This document shows, in pieces, positions 50,240 to 61,808 of a stretch of 64,000 nt of DNA. The stretch lies in assembly GCA_958450365.1 (NCBI GenBank), contig CAUEEP010000872.1:62001-126000 (forward strand), in the 5' to 3' direction. Made by a program: the position numbers and the translations under genes. The notes under the pieces are model-generated. The model did no database searches. It saw nothing but the letters and a program-made list of their open reading frames with translations, and was not told the DNA's origin. How positions within the stretch are numbered: position 1 is the first letter of the stretch; each line of letters starts with the position of its first letter. The DNA is from Mesorhabditis belari (Eukaryota > Nematoda > Chromadorea > Rhabditida > Rhabditidae).

Positions 50240-50870
50240 AAAAATTACCAAAACTTGTGTTCTCCGCTCATTTTATGAGCGGTTAATTGAAAAACGTCAA
50301 GAATCAAACAGTCATGCCTAGTCATTCTGGAAACAATGCACAATTTTCTTTTGATTTCCTTAAAATGTGGCACGCTTTTGGACTATTTTAGGTCATTTTG
50401 CCGATTGCGATTGGACTACAATGTCACTCTGGGCTTGTGTACTTCCAGTTAATTAAAATATCGACAATAATCGAGATTCAAAATCCACTACATTACAGAA
50501 TCCGAGTTTCATTTTACCGTACCCTAACTAGAGGTCGTTGGTTCATTTACCACCGAGTTTCGAAGTGAGACCTAGCCTATTTTGTAGCAGATTTTTCGGT
50601 GATTCCGAATATCTAGGTCATTGATTTAAATTTTTGGATTTAATTCCACTTGAAGTTTGTGTGTAAAAGCAAAGCAGTTTTTAGTAGTTAGTGCGCTGTG
50701 CCCTCAACTGCTTGGCCTAGGTTGACCCAGGACTTGGGTGAAAGTTTTGCTTTTTGGCTCGACATCAAAAATTTTATTGGTCTCCGGACGAAAAAACGAG
50801 TGAAAAAACGAGTAAAAAAAACGAGTAAAAAAAACGAGTAGAAAAAAAACGAGTAAAATACAAAAAATCT
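50240..50870. other. No gene recognised; AAAAACGAGT repeat
   Basis: Spacer between the zinc-finger relic and the RNase H gene. An AAAAAACGAGTA-type tandem repeat occupies 50793-50858. Confidence 0.5.
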
Positions 50871-53015
50871 TTAATAATTCCTTGGTGCTTGGTCTTTTAG
50901 AAGTTGAATGAGCGCGGTCACGTGGTCCTGTTCGTAGAGCTGATCATTTTTGTAATTCTGTTCGTACGACGCGTAGAAGGCACGACGTTTATCGTTGAGC
51001 TTGATGTATAGTTTTTCCTCGACAGATTCTGATTCTGAAGTCACTAAAAAAGAAATGATTTTATATAGAACCAGAAATACTTTCTTCAAAATAAATCGAA
51101 AATATACCTCTAGACTCATAGACCCGCTTCTCGTCAATATCATCCTCTGGCTTCCATGGCACCTTCGGAACGGTATTAGGTTTACCCGACGCACCGGACG
51201 CCGCCCTTGCAAGCTTATCTGCCTGAAATTAACAAAATCTATCAAAAATTAATAGGAATTAAGATATAAGACTCTTGTTAAATAACATTTCCTAAAACCT
51301 TACTTCCGCGTTGCCGGGCTCATCTTCTGCATGGCCTTTCACCCATTCTATTCGTACAGTCTTGGGAAAATGCTGCATTAGCGCAAGCACGTTTCGGTAA
51401 CTAAACATAAAATGTAAAGAAATATTAATGCAAAAAACAAACTGTGATTTTCCAGCGTAGTCGCCCAATCCTCCTGAACTCTCGCGGCTCAATTTCTGTA
51501 TCACCTCTTCACGGTCGACTCTTACCACAACTTTCCGATTCCTGAATGATCAAAAAGATTTTTTAAGCATAAAACTAAAGGAGCCCTATTATTATAGGAA
51601 TGAATCCTGCTTACCCATAAAGTTTCCAGAGAATTAAACGGTGCAGTCCGAGTAAAACCCCCAGGATTTCAGCATCACTTGCATTACATTCAAGAATTGA
51701 TGGAAGTTCAATGGACCTAAATGGGGACCAATCTTTAAACTCCACTTTCGATACTATAGTTATTGAATAAAAATACTTACTTATTCAGTATATGACCGTT
51801 CCCGTAAAAGAGACCGACTCCCGCACTTCCACCATTTGGGCTAGCAACAGCATCAACATGACTGCCATCCGTGTACAGGTATATCGTTCCGTCTTCAAAC
51901 CGCTTATTGGTCGGAGGATTTCCTCCATAATCTTTGACGATGGTTGAATAGCCTGTAAAATAACAAAATAAATCATTACTATAGCAAAGCATTTCAGCAA
52001 CTATTCAGCAAATCAAACCTTATAATAGATAATCATCTAGCATTCCATGAATTTAAAATTACCTTAAATTACAAAACAAATAAACCTACCATATTGTCCA
52101 GCATCGTATTTCGGAGAGTAGCCTTTGGGGGCCTCTGTGGGGGGACTCTCTCCTGGAGGCTCAATTCGTAAACGCTTCGACGCCTAAAAAATAATAAAGT
52201 CGACAATTAATAGAGCAATTAAATAAACCGTTCAGTGCTTAAAATCCATATATTACATTTTATTGCTTTTGCTTGGATTCCAAGCTGTCTATGTTTAAAA
52301 AACTCTAGACAAAACTCAAAAAGCACCTAATTCAAAACCCTTTCTCTGAGTATCACAAACTTTTGTCTAAGATAATTCAGTGCAATTATAGAATACTATA
52401 TTTTATCTATTAAATAAAAAGTACCGATGATTGTGAAGTGGACGGAGAGGAAGGACCCGTAATTCGTAAACGCTTCGACGCCTAAAAAATAATAAAGTCG
52501 ACAATTAATAGAGCAATTAAATAAACCGTTCAGTGCTTAAAATCCATATATTACATTTTATTGCTTTTGCTTGGATTCCAAGCTGTCTATGTTTAAAAAA
52601 CTCTAGACAAAACTCAAAAAGCACCTAATTCAAAACCCTTTCTCTGAGTATCACAAACTTTTGTCTAAGATAATTCAGTGCAATTATAGAATACTATATT
52701 TTATCTATTAAATAAAAAGTACCGATGATTGTGAAGTGGACGGAGAGGAAGGACCCGTAATTCGTAAATGCTTCGACGCCTAAAAAATAATAAAGTCGCC
52801 AATTAATAGAGCAATTAAATAAACCGTTCAGTGCTTAAAATCCATATATTACATTTTATTGGTTTTGCTTGGTAAAAAATTCTACTATATTTTAGCTATT
52901 AAATAAAAAGGTACCGGTGATTGCGAAGATCCTGATTGCAATTTGCGCTTCTTTGACACTTCTTCCTCTTGGACATCTTGCGGATTCCCTCCGGCTTTTT
53001 GCCGAGGTGATGCAT
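50871..53015 (-). CDS. RNase H-domain protein (RNase H1-like), 5' end not found
   Basis: Eleven exons in phase: 52915-53015, 52723-52779, 52425-52481, 52090-52183, 51781-51952, 51615-51716, 51443-51541, 51304-51400, 51108-51222, 50871-51043 (ten clear, plus a missing first exon). RNase H cuts RNA in RNA-DNA hybrids. The catalytic acids are visible: TIYLYTDGSHVDAV (first Asp), ILECNASDAEILGVL (Glu), VVRVDREEVIQKL (Asp) and VKGHAEDEPGNAEADKLARA (last His/Asp region). The N-terminal part is basic with nuclear-signal-like KKRK and ASKRLR segments. The exon ASKRLRITGPSSPSTSQSS is tandemly repeated. The C-terminal 60 residues (KLYIKLNDKRRAFYASYEQN) are helical and not part of the catalytic fold. 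An N-terminal hybrid-binding domain is not visible. It lies among ribosome-biogenesis relics but is itself undamaged. Confidence 0.85.
52168..52920. repeat. 298-bp tandem array that multiplies an RNase H gene exon
   Basis: Exon starts at 52183, 52481 and 52779 are spaced exactly 298 bp. Each unit contains an exon start (GCGTCGAAGCGTTTACGAAT on the minus strand), its acceptor and a complete intron. The first two introns are nearly identical; the third is shortened to about 135 bp. All copies keep GT-AG borders and frame. Confidence 0.93.
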
Positions 53016-53439
53016 CTGACAAAAAAAATTTGACAGAACTTAATTAGTTAAAATTAAAATTTCGAAAAATGTCAAGCGTTAATTTCGACAATTTGGTATT
53101 TTCGAACACCGTGAAAACTAATAGACGAGCTCTCTATAGGAGCGTCGCATAGTCTCTATAGGAGCGTCGCACTCGAAGAATAGCTCATATCTCGACACCA
53201 GTACGTTTGTTTTTGCGCGCTTAGATATAAAATTAATGCATAAGAAAATGGGTCATTTTTTGAGATAGAAAACATCTTTTTAGCTTTAAGCAGCGCTTAG
53301 AAAAAAAAACTTTTCTACACAACTAAACTACACAAGGAAACTCATAAAGAGTATATAAAGTACCGCAAAACAATAACTTGAGGACAGACCGAAAAAAATG
53401 AATTCGAGAAAAAACTTGGCGAAACTCAAATTAACGAAA

Positions 53440-53882
53440 ACCACGCTTCACATTCATATCACTTTTATGAAGGTCCAGGTTCTGGTCATTTTGAAATGAA
53501 AAAAAAACAAAAATCGGACCAATTTGAACAAAGTTATTTCATTCCGTAGATGGCGCGAAAAAAGTACCGTAACCAGACTAGTCCTAATTTCTGAAATGCA
53601 CTAAACCTGCATTTTAAATGCAAAAATATTTACAAATTAAGCAAATTTCTGGGCAAAGACTTTAAAATTTGTTTGATTGGCAGATATTTGCATCTAAAAT
53701 GCAGATCTAGTGCATTTCAGAAATTAGAACTAGTCTGGTTACGGTACTTTTTTCGCGCCATCTACAGAATGAACAAAGTTATTTCAATAACTTTGTTCAA
53801 ATTGGTCCGATTTTTGTTTTTTAATTGCAAAATGGCCAGAACCTGGTCCTTCATAAAAGTTATATAAATGTGAAGCGTGACT
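53440..53882. mobile_element. Foldback element with arms of about 170 bp
   Basis: CACGCTTCACATTCATATCA at the left is inverted at the right (TTATATAAATGTGAAGCGTG). Both arms contain AACCTGGACC/GGTCCAGGTT-type sequence, AAAATCGGACCAATTTGAAC, and GTACCGTAACCAGACTAG near the loop. It lies upstream of the first visible RNase H exon and may hide or displace that gene's 5' end. Confidence 0.85.
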
Positions 53883-54152
53883 CCTATAGAAAACACATTT
53901 TCGCGCGGATTTGCGCTTGCTGACCAAAATAATAAAATCAAAGAAAACCTTTTCGCGAGAAGAGACCTCCAAACTTGCCGAACATCGAGAAAATTTTTGA
54001 ATGATAAAGTCATCTCTGCTTGAATCCTTTTTATCTAAAGTTTAAATGTAAATTTCCAAATTCTACAAGTAAATTTTTTTTAACATGGAAATTTTCGTAA
54101 GCAAATCTTGATATAAAGTTTTTTTTGCTTTTCTGCTTTTTAACTAACGCAG

Positions 54153-54660
54153 AAAGGCAAAAGCGCTCATCGCTGCTAAGTTGGACACGGCCATTGAGAA
54201 GGAGTTGCTTCGGCGTCTGAAGTAAGTCTGATTGGATTATGCTTGCCTAACCGTTCTTTTCAAATTCAGGTCATGTTTTAAATGATTAACGAGTTCTTGT
54301 CATTTAAAACATCCCTGAGTAAGAATTGGTTCCGTTAGCAAGTTACTATTACACTTGTTATTAAACGTATTGTTCATTTAGGAAAGGGACCTATGGTGAC
54401 ATTTACAACTTCCGCCAAGAAGCCTTCGAGCCAATGTTGGAAGAAGGCGAGAGGGAGCTTGAAGTGGAGCATGAATTGGAAGGAGATGATGAGATAGGTA
54501 TATTTCGCCGGAAATCGTTTAAAGATTTAATATTTAGCAAACTGGTCAAACGCAGTTCGTTGCCGATTTCGAGAGCTCGGATGAAGAAGGGGACATCGAG
54601 AATGCTGAAGATACTACAGTTTCTTTTGTTTGGTATCAACCTGCACTAAAGATACTACAA
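54153..54660 (+). pseudogene. mak16: MAK16-like fragment, middle exons, splice donors mutated
   Basis: Exon 54153-54221 reads KALIAAKLDTAIEKELLRRL; exon 54382-54493 reads KGTYGDIYNFRQEAFEPMLE then EEGERELEVEHELEGDDE. These match the conserved MAK16 middle. Exon 54538-54610 reads QTGQTQFVADFESSDEEGDI in frame. The donors after 54493 and 54610 are ATAGGT and ATACTA where the second copy has GTAGGT and GTACTC, so both introns would fail to splice. Homology to 47680-48000 continues to about 54790. The N-terminal Cys-rich part and the C-terminus are not here. Confidence 0.82.
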
Positions 54661-55243
54661 TTTTACGCGATATCTGTTTGTAGATAACGGGTAAATGAAA
54701 TTTAAACAGTGCTAGATTATATGCGGCCTCTACCGGAGCATCCATCATTTTCATTGATTTGGTCTTTAAAAAGGAGCTGACATTAAAATTTAGAATCATT
54801 TTAGTGAGTTATGGGCTAAATTTCTAACTAACTAATCAAAAAAGCACAACCTCAGCAAATTGATTCGTTTTGTCAGCACTCGAGATCAGCACCTCGATTA
54901 AGTGAGTGACATTTACCGAGTTTGTCTTCTAAAATGTAATTTGTTTAGCTGTCAATATTCACCCTAAATGTCCAGACCTATCTTTTTTAGATCTTAAAAT
55001 TTGCTTAAAACGATCGTTTAACTGAAAGCTTACCTCCAAAATGGCGATCAACTTTGGAATAATAAATTTTTTAAATAATAAAACATTACCGATTTCTCCA
55101 CACATGGATATACGTCTTTTTGGAAATCAGCAAGTGAAAGATGAAGTGATAATCTAAAATTTCTTCATTAGCTATGTAGTATCAAATATTTTACGGCTTA
55201 TGTATGGGCCCTTTCGTTGGAATAAAATGCGGAAATCACTCAC

Positions 55244-55746
55244 CGACTGCCAAACGCCCATTGAAAGCCACTGGAAACGTGCTGCCAATGCCAACTGCTT
55301 CTCGGCAATCCATTTGAAGTTCTGAAAGATGAAAAAATGAAAGTGATAAAAAAGTAGATAACCTACATTTTTATACACTTCCGAAGCAAATAGTGAATCC
55401 AATAATAAGTAACGCCCGATCGCGTTTGCTTGTGATTGATCCTAAAGAAAGGATTGAGTTTTTATTAAACAAACTCTATGCTCACCTTATCATTTAACGG
55501 TAATTTGTCCTCGCAAAGTTTCCACAAGTCATCACATTTCCACCTTTTCGGGTACTTCTGCAAGCAGTGCACAAGAGCACATGAAAAGCCTAAACAATGG
55601 CCATAATTGCACCCAACACATCCTATTTGTTGAGTTTCATAACGTCAAAGGACACCCAGCTACTTACCAACTCTAGCCGCAGCTCTTGACGAAGACAATC
55701 CGGTGATGAGTCGATTAAGCACATAATCTTGAACGCCATCGTCAAA
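55244..55746 (-). pseudogene. POL5/MYBBP1A-like gene fragment (DNA polymerase phi family)
   Basis: Four exons in phase: 55668-55746, 55486-55589, 55367-55441, 55244-55321. They read FDDGVQDYVLNRLITGLSSS RAAARVG, FSCALVHCLQKYPKRWKCDD, DQSQANAIGRYLLLDSLFAS and NFKWIAEKQLALAARFQWLS. This matches the N-terminal helical repeats of POL5/MYBBP1A (LxRLIxGLxSSRxxARxGF), a nucleolar protein of rRNA synthesis. The family runs to about 1000 residues; only about 110 are here. Upstream, 55950-56000 may contain one earlier exon (FDDLASLNGESRLT) but its phase does not fit. Nothing after 55244 continues the protein. The exons themselves have no stops. Confidence 0.75.
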
Positions 55747-55959
55747 CTAGAAAAAAAACGAGACATTGAATTAACTAGAAAAACTAGAAAAAAAACGAGG
55801 AAATGAAGAAATTGTTCTTTTGGGGATTTGACCCAAAAGAACAATTTTTCACCTAGATGTAACTGCAGTAAATTGCACAAAAATCGTGTTTTCTCGAAAC
55901 TAAAAGAAAATCTAGCTTTACCACTCACCTTTCCCCAAAGAGTGTTGGGCAAGCTGTGA

Positions 55960-56980
55960 GTCGGCTCTCTCCGTTCAGACTAGCCAAATCGTCGAAAATA
56001 GTACTTCTTTGGGATTTGACCGACCATTTCACTAAAAAAGACATCTATTGCCTTGATAAACAGAAAAACGTCCAACAGATCTTTTAAGCAAATTTTTAAA
56101 ACCTTATTTCCCACTGCACATTTCACACAAAAGATCTGGTTTCTTCATAAAATTTTTATTTCCTTCACGAAATCATGGCTTTTTTACATCCAGTTCACAT
56201 TAATTTTACCAAAAATCCATTATAAAACTTTTATTATCACAGTGAAAGCACTATAGGAATCTCCTTTTAAACCCTGCAAAGTTAAGCACGAACAATGAGA
56301 TCAAACAACACCAGAAAAGCATGTAAAATTTGCACAATGTTCAATTCTAAATACAAAAATATGTTCACTAAACTATTCTTTCGTTTCTTTTGACTCTTTT
56401 CCCAAAGCAACTTTCCAGCCGATTACCTAAAGTTGTAAAAATTTTAGCTCAAAGTCCGGCAGTTTTCAATTCACCAACCCAATAGTAATGATATTATATA
56501 ATTACTTTAATTATATAATATCATTCGAAAATTATATAATATCATTCGAGGAACGCGAAAAAGTGTAGACATGCAAAAGAAAAAAGAAAGCATAAAAATT
56601 AAAACTAAAAGATAAAAACTACAATTCTAAGAGAATACGATAGGGTACAAGAATAGCGCACTTTATTTTTGAAATCTTGCACTCTAAAGGTTGTTAGTTA
56701 GAGCTAGGAGGATTTGTTCTGTTTTGTCAACATTATCGGTTTGGTTTCCTAAAATTACAAGTAACTTATATCAGTTTTTACCAGCTAAAAGGCCACGGTC
56801 AATCCTGAACCTCTCCTTGTTAGAATAATGTTACTCTTTTGCCGGTCATCCCACTCATTCATACATTCACATTATTTCCATTCATCTTCATTGATCTACA
56901 GGGTGATTCAGATAAATCACTTTTTTGAACTTTTCTCGAATCCTCACAAAAACCCCCTTCGAATCAGCAATCGACGTCCC
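55960..56980. other. No gene recognised
   Basis: AT-rich spacer. A solo end of the mariner family (TTTTCAATTCACCAACCCAA) lies at 56463-56484, followed by ATAATATCATTCGAAAATTA repeats. Confidence 0.5.
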
Positions 56981-57742
56981 ATCGACTTTTAATCTTTTGC
57001 TGTTCCTTCTTCTCGAAACGTCACTCTCGCCCAGTTTACCGACTTTTTTGAAAAGCTTATGCAGTTTATAGAAGAAAACCATTTTGAAATCTCGCGCAGA
57101 GCGTCCCGTTTTGTCATGTTCAAAGCGATTTTCAGTCGGTTGGCTTGGTGATCAGATCGGTTTGGCTGATCGAAAATATTACACCGAATTGGTTTCAAGC
57201 TTTGGAATTCTGTCAAGTAGTAATGATATTATTATATTATATAATTACTTTATTCAAGAGGAACGCAAAAAAGTGTAGACATGCAAAAGAAAAAAAGAAA
57301 GTATAAAAAGTTTTTCAAAAAAACTACAATTGCTAGAAGAACGAGCTTCGGGTTTTCTAGGATAATTTTCAAAGCTGATTCCGAAAAACATGGTTTCAGT
57401 CTAGGTTTTCGTACAAAAAGAAAAGAAAAAACGAAAAAATTGCGGAAAGTTGAAAAACGCCACTTTCGCATTCAAAATGCTACTAGTTTTTTCAGGGTTG
57501 ACCAATTTTAATGTTTTTATTTTCAAAAGAAGCGCAAGAGTCTTGTTGACAAAAGTTACTATTTAAAATTAAGTAGTTTGCTTGTGGCATCGAGAATTTG
57601 CCTTTCAAAGAGAAGTCATTTTAGCCGTTTCTATATATTGCAATGTTTAAAAAACTGTATTTAAAAAATGTTTAAAAAACTGGATTTTAAAATTCTTTTT
57701 AGATTTGGAATCAGCATGATTTTCTGCATTGAATGTATATAG

Positions 57743-59057
57743 GCATGTCGGAATTCTGTGGCGATCGCATTTTCGTGTGGATGTGTGATGGGAATGAAAT
57801 AAGCGCTCACATATCTTTCCAAAAATAAAAAGATTGCAAGTCTCAACCATTAAGTGTTGTATATTGTTCGAAAGCCCTTAATCTCCTCTACAAAATAATG
57901 CAGAAAGATTTTAAATTGGATTGATTATTGGGGACTTGGGTGACTTTTAAGTTAAAAGCTCAAAAATGGCCATTTTCTGGAAATTGTGTTTCTGGTAATA
58001 GCCATGCCCCGGTTTTTCCTTTAGAAAATACCGCCAATTAAAGTTATATGAAAATAACATAAAGGAACTCTTTTTGTTTGTTTTTTGTTCTAGAGCTTCT
58101 GTTTTTCGGAAAAGTTTTATTTTAGGCCATTACAGGCCACAAACGGCTATTTTAGGCCTACGATTCTAGGCCAACATCATCTCTAGTATTTCCCAATGCT
58201 TCAGCTCGTTTACTCGTTTGGTTTCATAAGTTTCTTGCTGCCCCTACGGACCGAAATCCTTGGGATGAATCCAAAAATTCACAGCGGCTCCCTTCAGCAC
58301 CCTTTTACAGGCACTTGGGATCCCATTTCGACCGACAGAGAACCCGCCATAATGGTCAAAATGAGCCGGAACTGGGTTCACCAGTTCTACAGCCGAGGTT
58401 AGTTTTGGGAAGCGGTGACCACATGGGGCAGACAACGGATTGGTTACCGGATGACCCAAAATGGACGCTTCTGATTTGAGAGATGAAAAGGGAACTATAT
58501 GATCAAACATAGGATGCCAGAAGGAGCGCGATTGTGCTCGCGCACAGAGTACAACCTGGCGCTCTTCGTTTTTGTATTTTAAAGTGCCGGCTATTGTCAT
58601 ATGTGACAGTTTGAGCACTTTCTTCAAAAGAAACCCATTTTGGAAAGTTGTAGAGAATCAAAAATGAAGCTTATATCCAAATAAAATCAAAACCTAAAAT
58701 AGCCATTTGTGGCTTAAAGTGGACTAAAATTAAACTTTTCCGAAAAACAGAAGCTCTAGAAGACGAACAAACAAAAAGAGTTCTTTTATGTTATTTTCAT
58801 ATAACTTTAATTGGCGGTATTTTCTAAAGGAAAAACCGGGACATTACCAGAAACACATTTTTCAAAAAATGATCATTTTTGGCCTTTCAACTTAAAAGTC
58901 ACCCAAGTCCCCAATAATCAATCCAATTCAAAATCTTTCTGCATTATTTTGTAGAGGAGATTCAGGGCTTTCGAACAGTATACCACACTTAATGGTTGAG
59001 ACTTGCCATCTTTTTATTTCGAAAGATATGTGAGCGCTGATTTCATTCCCATCACCC
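57743..59057. mobile_element. Long-terminal-inverted-repeat element, copy B
   Basis: Same orientation and structure as copy A: left arm about 57770-58160, centre with the shared minus-strand open frame at 58244-58627 (ending GAAVNFWIHPKDFGP), right arm about 58690-59057. A 12-bp deletion in the centre (CCCATTTTGGAAAGTTGTAG) distinguishes it from copy A. Confidence 0.75.
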
Positions 59058-59166
59058 TACAAGGAAAGGTCAACAACATTAAAATCAAGTTTTAGTAAAA
59101 AGTTGTACGGGAACTTTTGGATCACCCTGTAGTTATCAGAGTTAAGTTTACTTTTACCTTTCTTAC

Positions 59167-59640
59167 CTCAACCATCCAAACGGAGTTCTTTGTGCATTCA
59201 CCGATAGCCGCCCACCCAGAGCAAGTCGAGTGCCGATCAGAGCAATCTGAATGAATTCCCAGAAACGTTTCAATAAACGTTACCGTCATCAATTGCAGAG
59301 CTAGGATTGCAAACTTTACACGAGGCACCGCAAATGTATCCCATGTAGCTGGGATTTCTTTCACGCTCCCCCGCATTTGCCCAAGGCTGACAGCACTGAT
59401 GTCTGTTCCAACAAGGCTGAAATCAACGACGGGTACACTAATCCAGAATTCAAAGCAATAACAATCAAGGATTTAAAGACAAGAAAATAAACCAACTTCC
59501 TTTTTGTGAACAACGCTTGCGGTGGCATCTTCATTGGTCGCGATTGGGAGGTCAGTTGTCGTTTGTTGTTCGATGTTCTCAACAGGAGATGTTGTTGTTT
59601 CCTCAGTAGTGGTTTCAGTTATTGAATCTTCTATGACGGG
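59167..59640 (-). CDS. Two-ShKT-domain secreted-type protein fragment
   Basis: Three exons in phase: 59497-59640, 59284-59416, 59167-59246. The first encodes a Thr/Glu-rich linker (TETTTEETTTSPVENIEQ). The second encodes a ShKT domain, CWNRHQCCQPWANAGERE then NPSYMGYICGASCKVC. The third starts another, DCSDRHSTCSGWAAIGECTK. ShKT is a six-cysteine module common in nematode secreted peptidases, tyrosinases and mucin-like proteins. In the first domain the usual GEC cysteine is Arg (GER) and an extra Cys stands beside the second one, so the count stays six. The 3' part of the second domain is missing because the long-inverted-repeat element begins at 59057. The 5' exons and any enzyme domain are not seen. 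No toxic role can be inferred. Confidence 0.75.
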
Positions 59641-60105
59641 CTAGAAAGAGTTAATAAGTTAGCAATAAGAAATAGCAATACGAAAAAAACCGCTTTTTGA
59701 CAAAAGCCTTCAAAGCAAACGCTTTCGTAGCAAACATCTCCAAGCATTTCCACACCAAAGCACTAAAAGTATTCGGTATTGAACACTACTTTGAATTATA
59801 GTGAATTCCAGTCATATGATGTTAGATCAGATCAATCGGATAAAAAGGAGTACATATGTACAGATGTACAGATGTACAGGAGTACAGGAGTACAGAATGA
59901 AGCTGATCAGATTCGATCAGATCTGACTTGTAAACAAAGCTGTTTGCTAAAATGCAAAGAATGACAATATAACGGTACTTGTTACTTTTCTCGACCACAT
60001 TTTGTAAGCAAATTTTGCCAATAGATGTAAAGTGTGGTTGAAAAAATTAACAAGCATTCCCTCCCTAGATTTTCTTTTCTGGATACGGACCTGAGTACCA
60101 ATATA

Positions 60106-60985
60106 CAGTGGTCCACAAAAGTATTGTCCCATTGCAATCCAAAAGTTTCTTTCGTACGAAAATCTTGCAAAAAAACGATATTCCCAAAAAGTGTAGGGTT
60201 TTTTGATTACCCATAATACTCTACTTTTCAAGATTATAAGATTTATCCGTATAAATTGCATAAAAATCAAAGTAGAAAACAAAAACAATAAGTCACTTAA
60301 CAAATAGCTCCACAAAAGTCTCATTGATGTTTTCCTTGATTATTCTTTTTATTTTTTCGTTCTATGAACATTCATTGTATTTTATTTTATTATTTAGATT
60401 ATTAAGAAAAGCCTTGACACTCCGAAGAAGCTCCGAATCGCCAAGGCCCGGGGAAAATGAGATGCGGGTAAAGGATGTGGCCAACCTCTTCAATTGCTCG
60501 ATAAGGATGGTGCGCCGCATTCTTTCTCAATCAAAAGTCGATCGAAACCTTCATCGAGGCCTCAAGAGTGACCGACGACCAATCACAACCACAAAAGGAG
60601 ATCGAGCCGTGATCCAAATGGTGAAAAACGATCCTAACAAAACACCAACCGATGGAAGCCAAATGATGAGAGATCAATTTAACAAAGTTGTATCGCCGGA
60701 AAGGATCAGATGACGATGAAATCATGCTGGATTATATGCAAGAAGGGCTGCCCGTAAACCTCTGATAAATTCTAAGCACCGGAAGCAGCGCCTTGACTTT
60801 GCACGGACCTACCGAGGTTGGACGAGATGTGATTGGGCGAAAGTGTTATTTACCGATGAGACAAAAATCAATTTATTTCACGCGGATGGAAGCCATCTTA
60901 TTCGGCGACCGACTGGAAAGCGATACGCACTCAAGTACATTCGGCCTACCGTGAAATTCAACGGTGGAAACATAATGTGTTGGGG
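60106..60985 (+). mobile_element. Tc1-like transposon, truncated
   Basis: The left terminal repeat CAGTGGTCCACAAAAGTATT at 60106 is typical of Tc1-like elements. The plus-strand transposase relic reads ENEMRVKDVANLFNCSIRMV (helix-turn-helix), RGLKSDRRPITTTKGDRAVI, then a stop at 60711, and in later frames RYALKYIRPTVKFNGGNIMC after VLFTDETKINLFH (catalytic Asp). Homology stops abruptly at 60985, where the inverted sulfotransferase sequence begins. Confidence 0.9.
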
Positions 60986-61006
60986 TGAGAACCTTTTTAG
61001 TATTTT

Positions 61007-61190
61007 GTTATCAATCAAATCTCTACGACTTGAAAAGTTGAAAGTCTTCATGATAAATCGCTTCGAGACATGCCATTGTTTGGGGGTTTCCTTTCACTTG
61101 CTTCAGCTGATCTTTTTTGTGTGCTTCATTTGTTACGGCGTGTGAGGTCGAGGATCGATAGAGGTGGTTGACTTTCGAAGTGCTAGAAAA
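61007..61190 (-). pseudogene. Inverted copy of the sulfotransferase last exon (copy B)
   Basis: Minus strand reads HLYRSSTSHAVTNEAHKKDQ and GNPQTMACLEAIYHEDFQLF. Same arrangement as 28055-28215 in copy A: it faces away from the intact gene and forms an inverted repeat with 63750-63913. Confidence 0.85.
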
Positions 61191-61808
61191 CTCGGCTTTT
61201 GGAATGGAATGAGTAGTCACTCTTTAAAGATTCAGAACTTTACTTAGAGATCTGAATATCTGAATGTTCACTGTAAAATAGTGATATAATATCATCTTCA
61301 GGCAAAGCTATGAACATTTAGACCGTGGCTACTCATTCAAAGTCTCGGACAGTTCCAAAAGTCCCGGATTACGGACAGTTAAACAGCTTAGACAAAAAGC
61401 TTAGACAATTTGAGCCAAGCTTGGGGTACTGTAGCGTAATATTTTGAAGTATACTGTGACTAATCAACTACAATAACAATTACAGGATGACATTTTTTGA
61501 TAGCAACCTTTTTTCCAGGAACCAAGAGGAATCTCGAAGCGATTGAAACGGTGAAAAACATGTTTCTTGTGATTGCTTTTGCTAGATATTCATTTCTTTC
61601 CTTTGCTTCTTCTCTTCGATATTGGTTCTTATTAAATTGTTTCTTTTTTCGTTGCAGATCTCTCCTTTTTCTTCCGAGGCGCTAAAGATCCTGATCAAAA
61701 GTGAATTTCCATTTCTATTTCCATTTCCATTTCCATTTCCATTTTCATTTCCATTTCAAATGACATACCAGTGTACATTTGTGCATTTTCAGCTTCTTTT
61801 CGGTCAAA

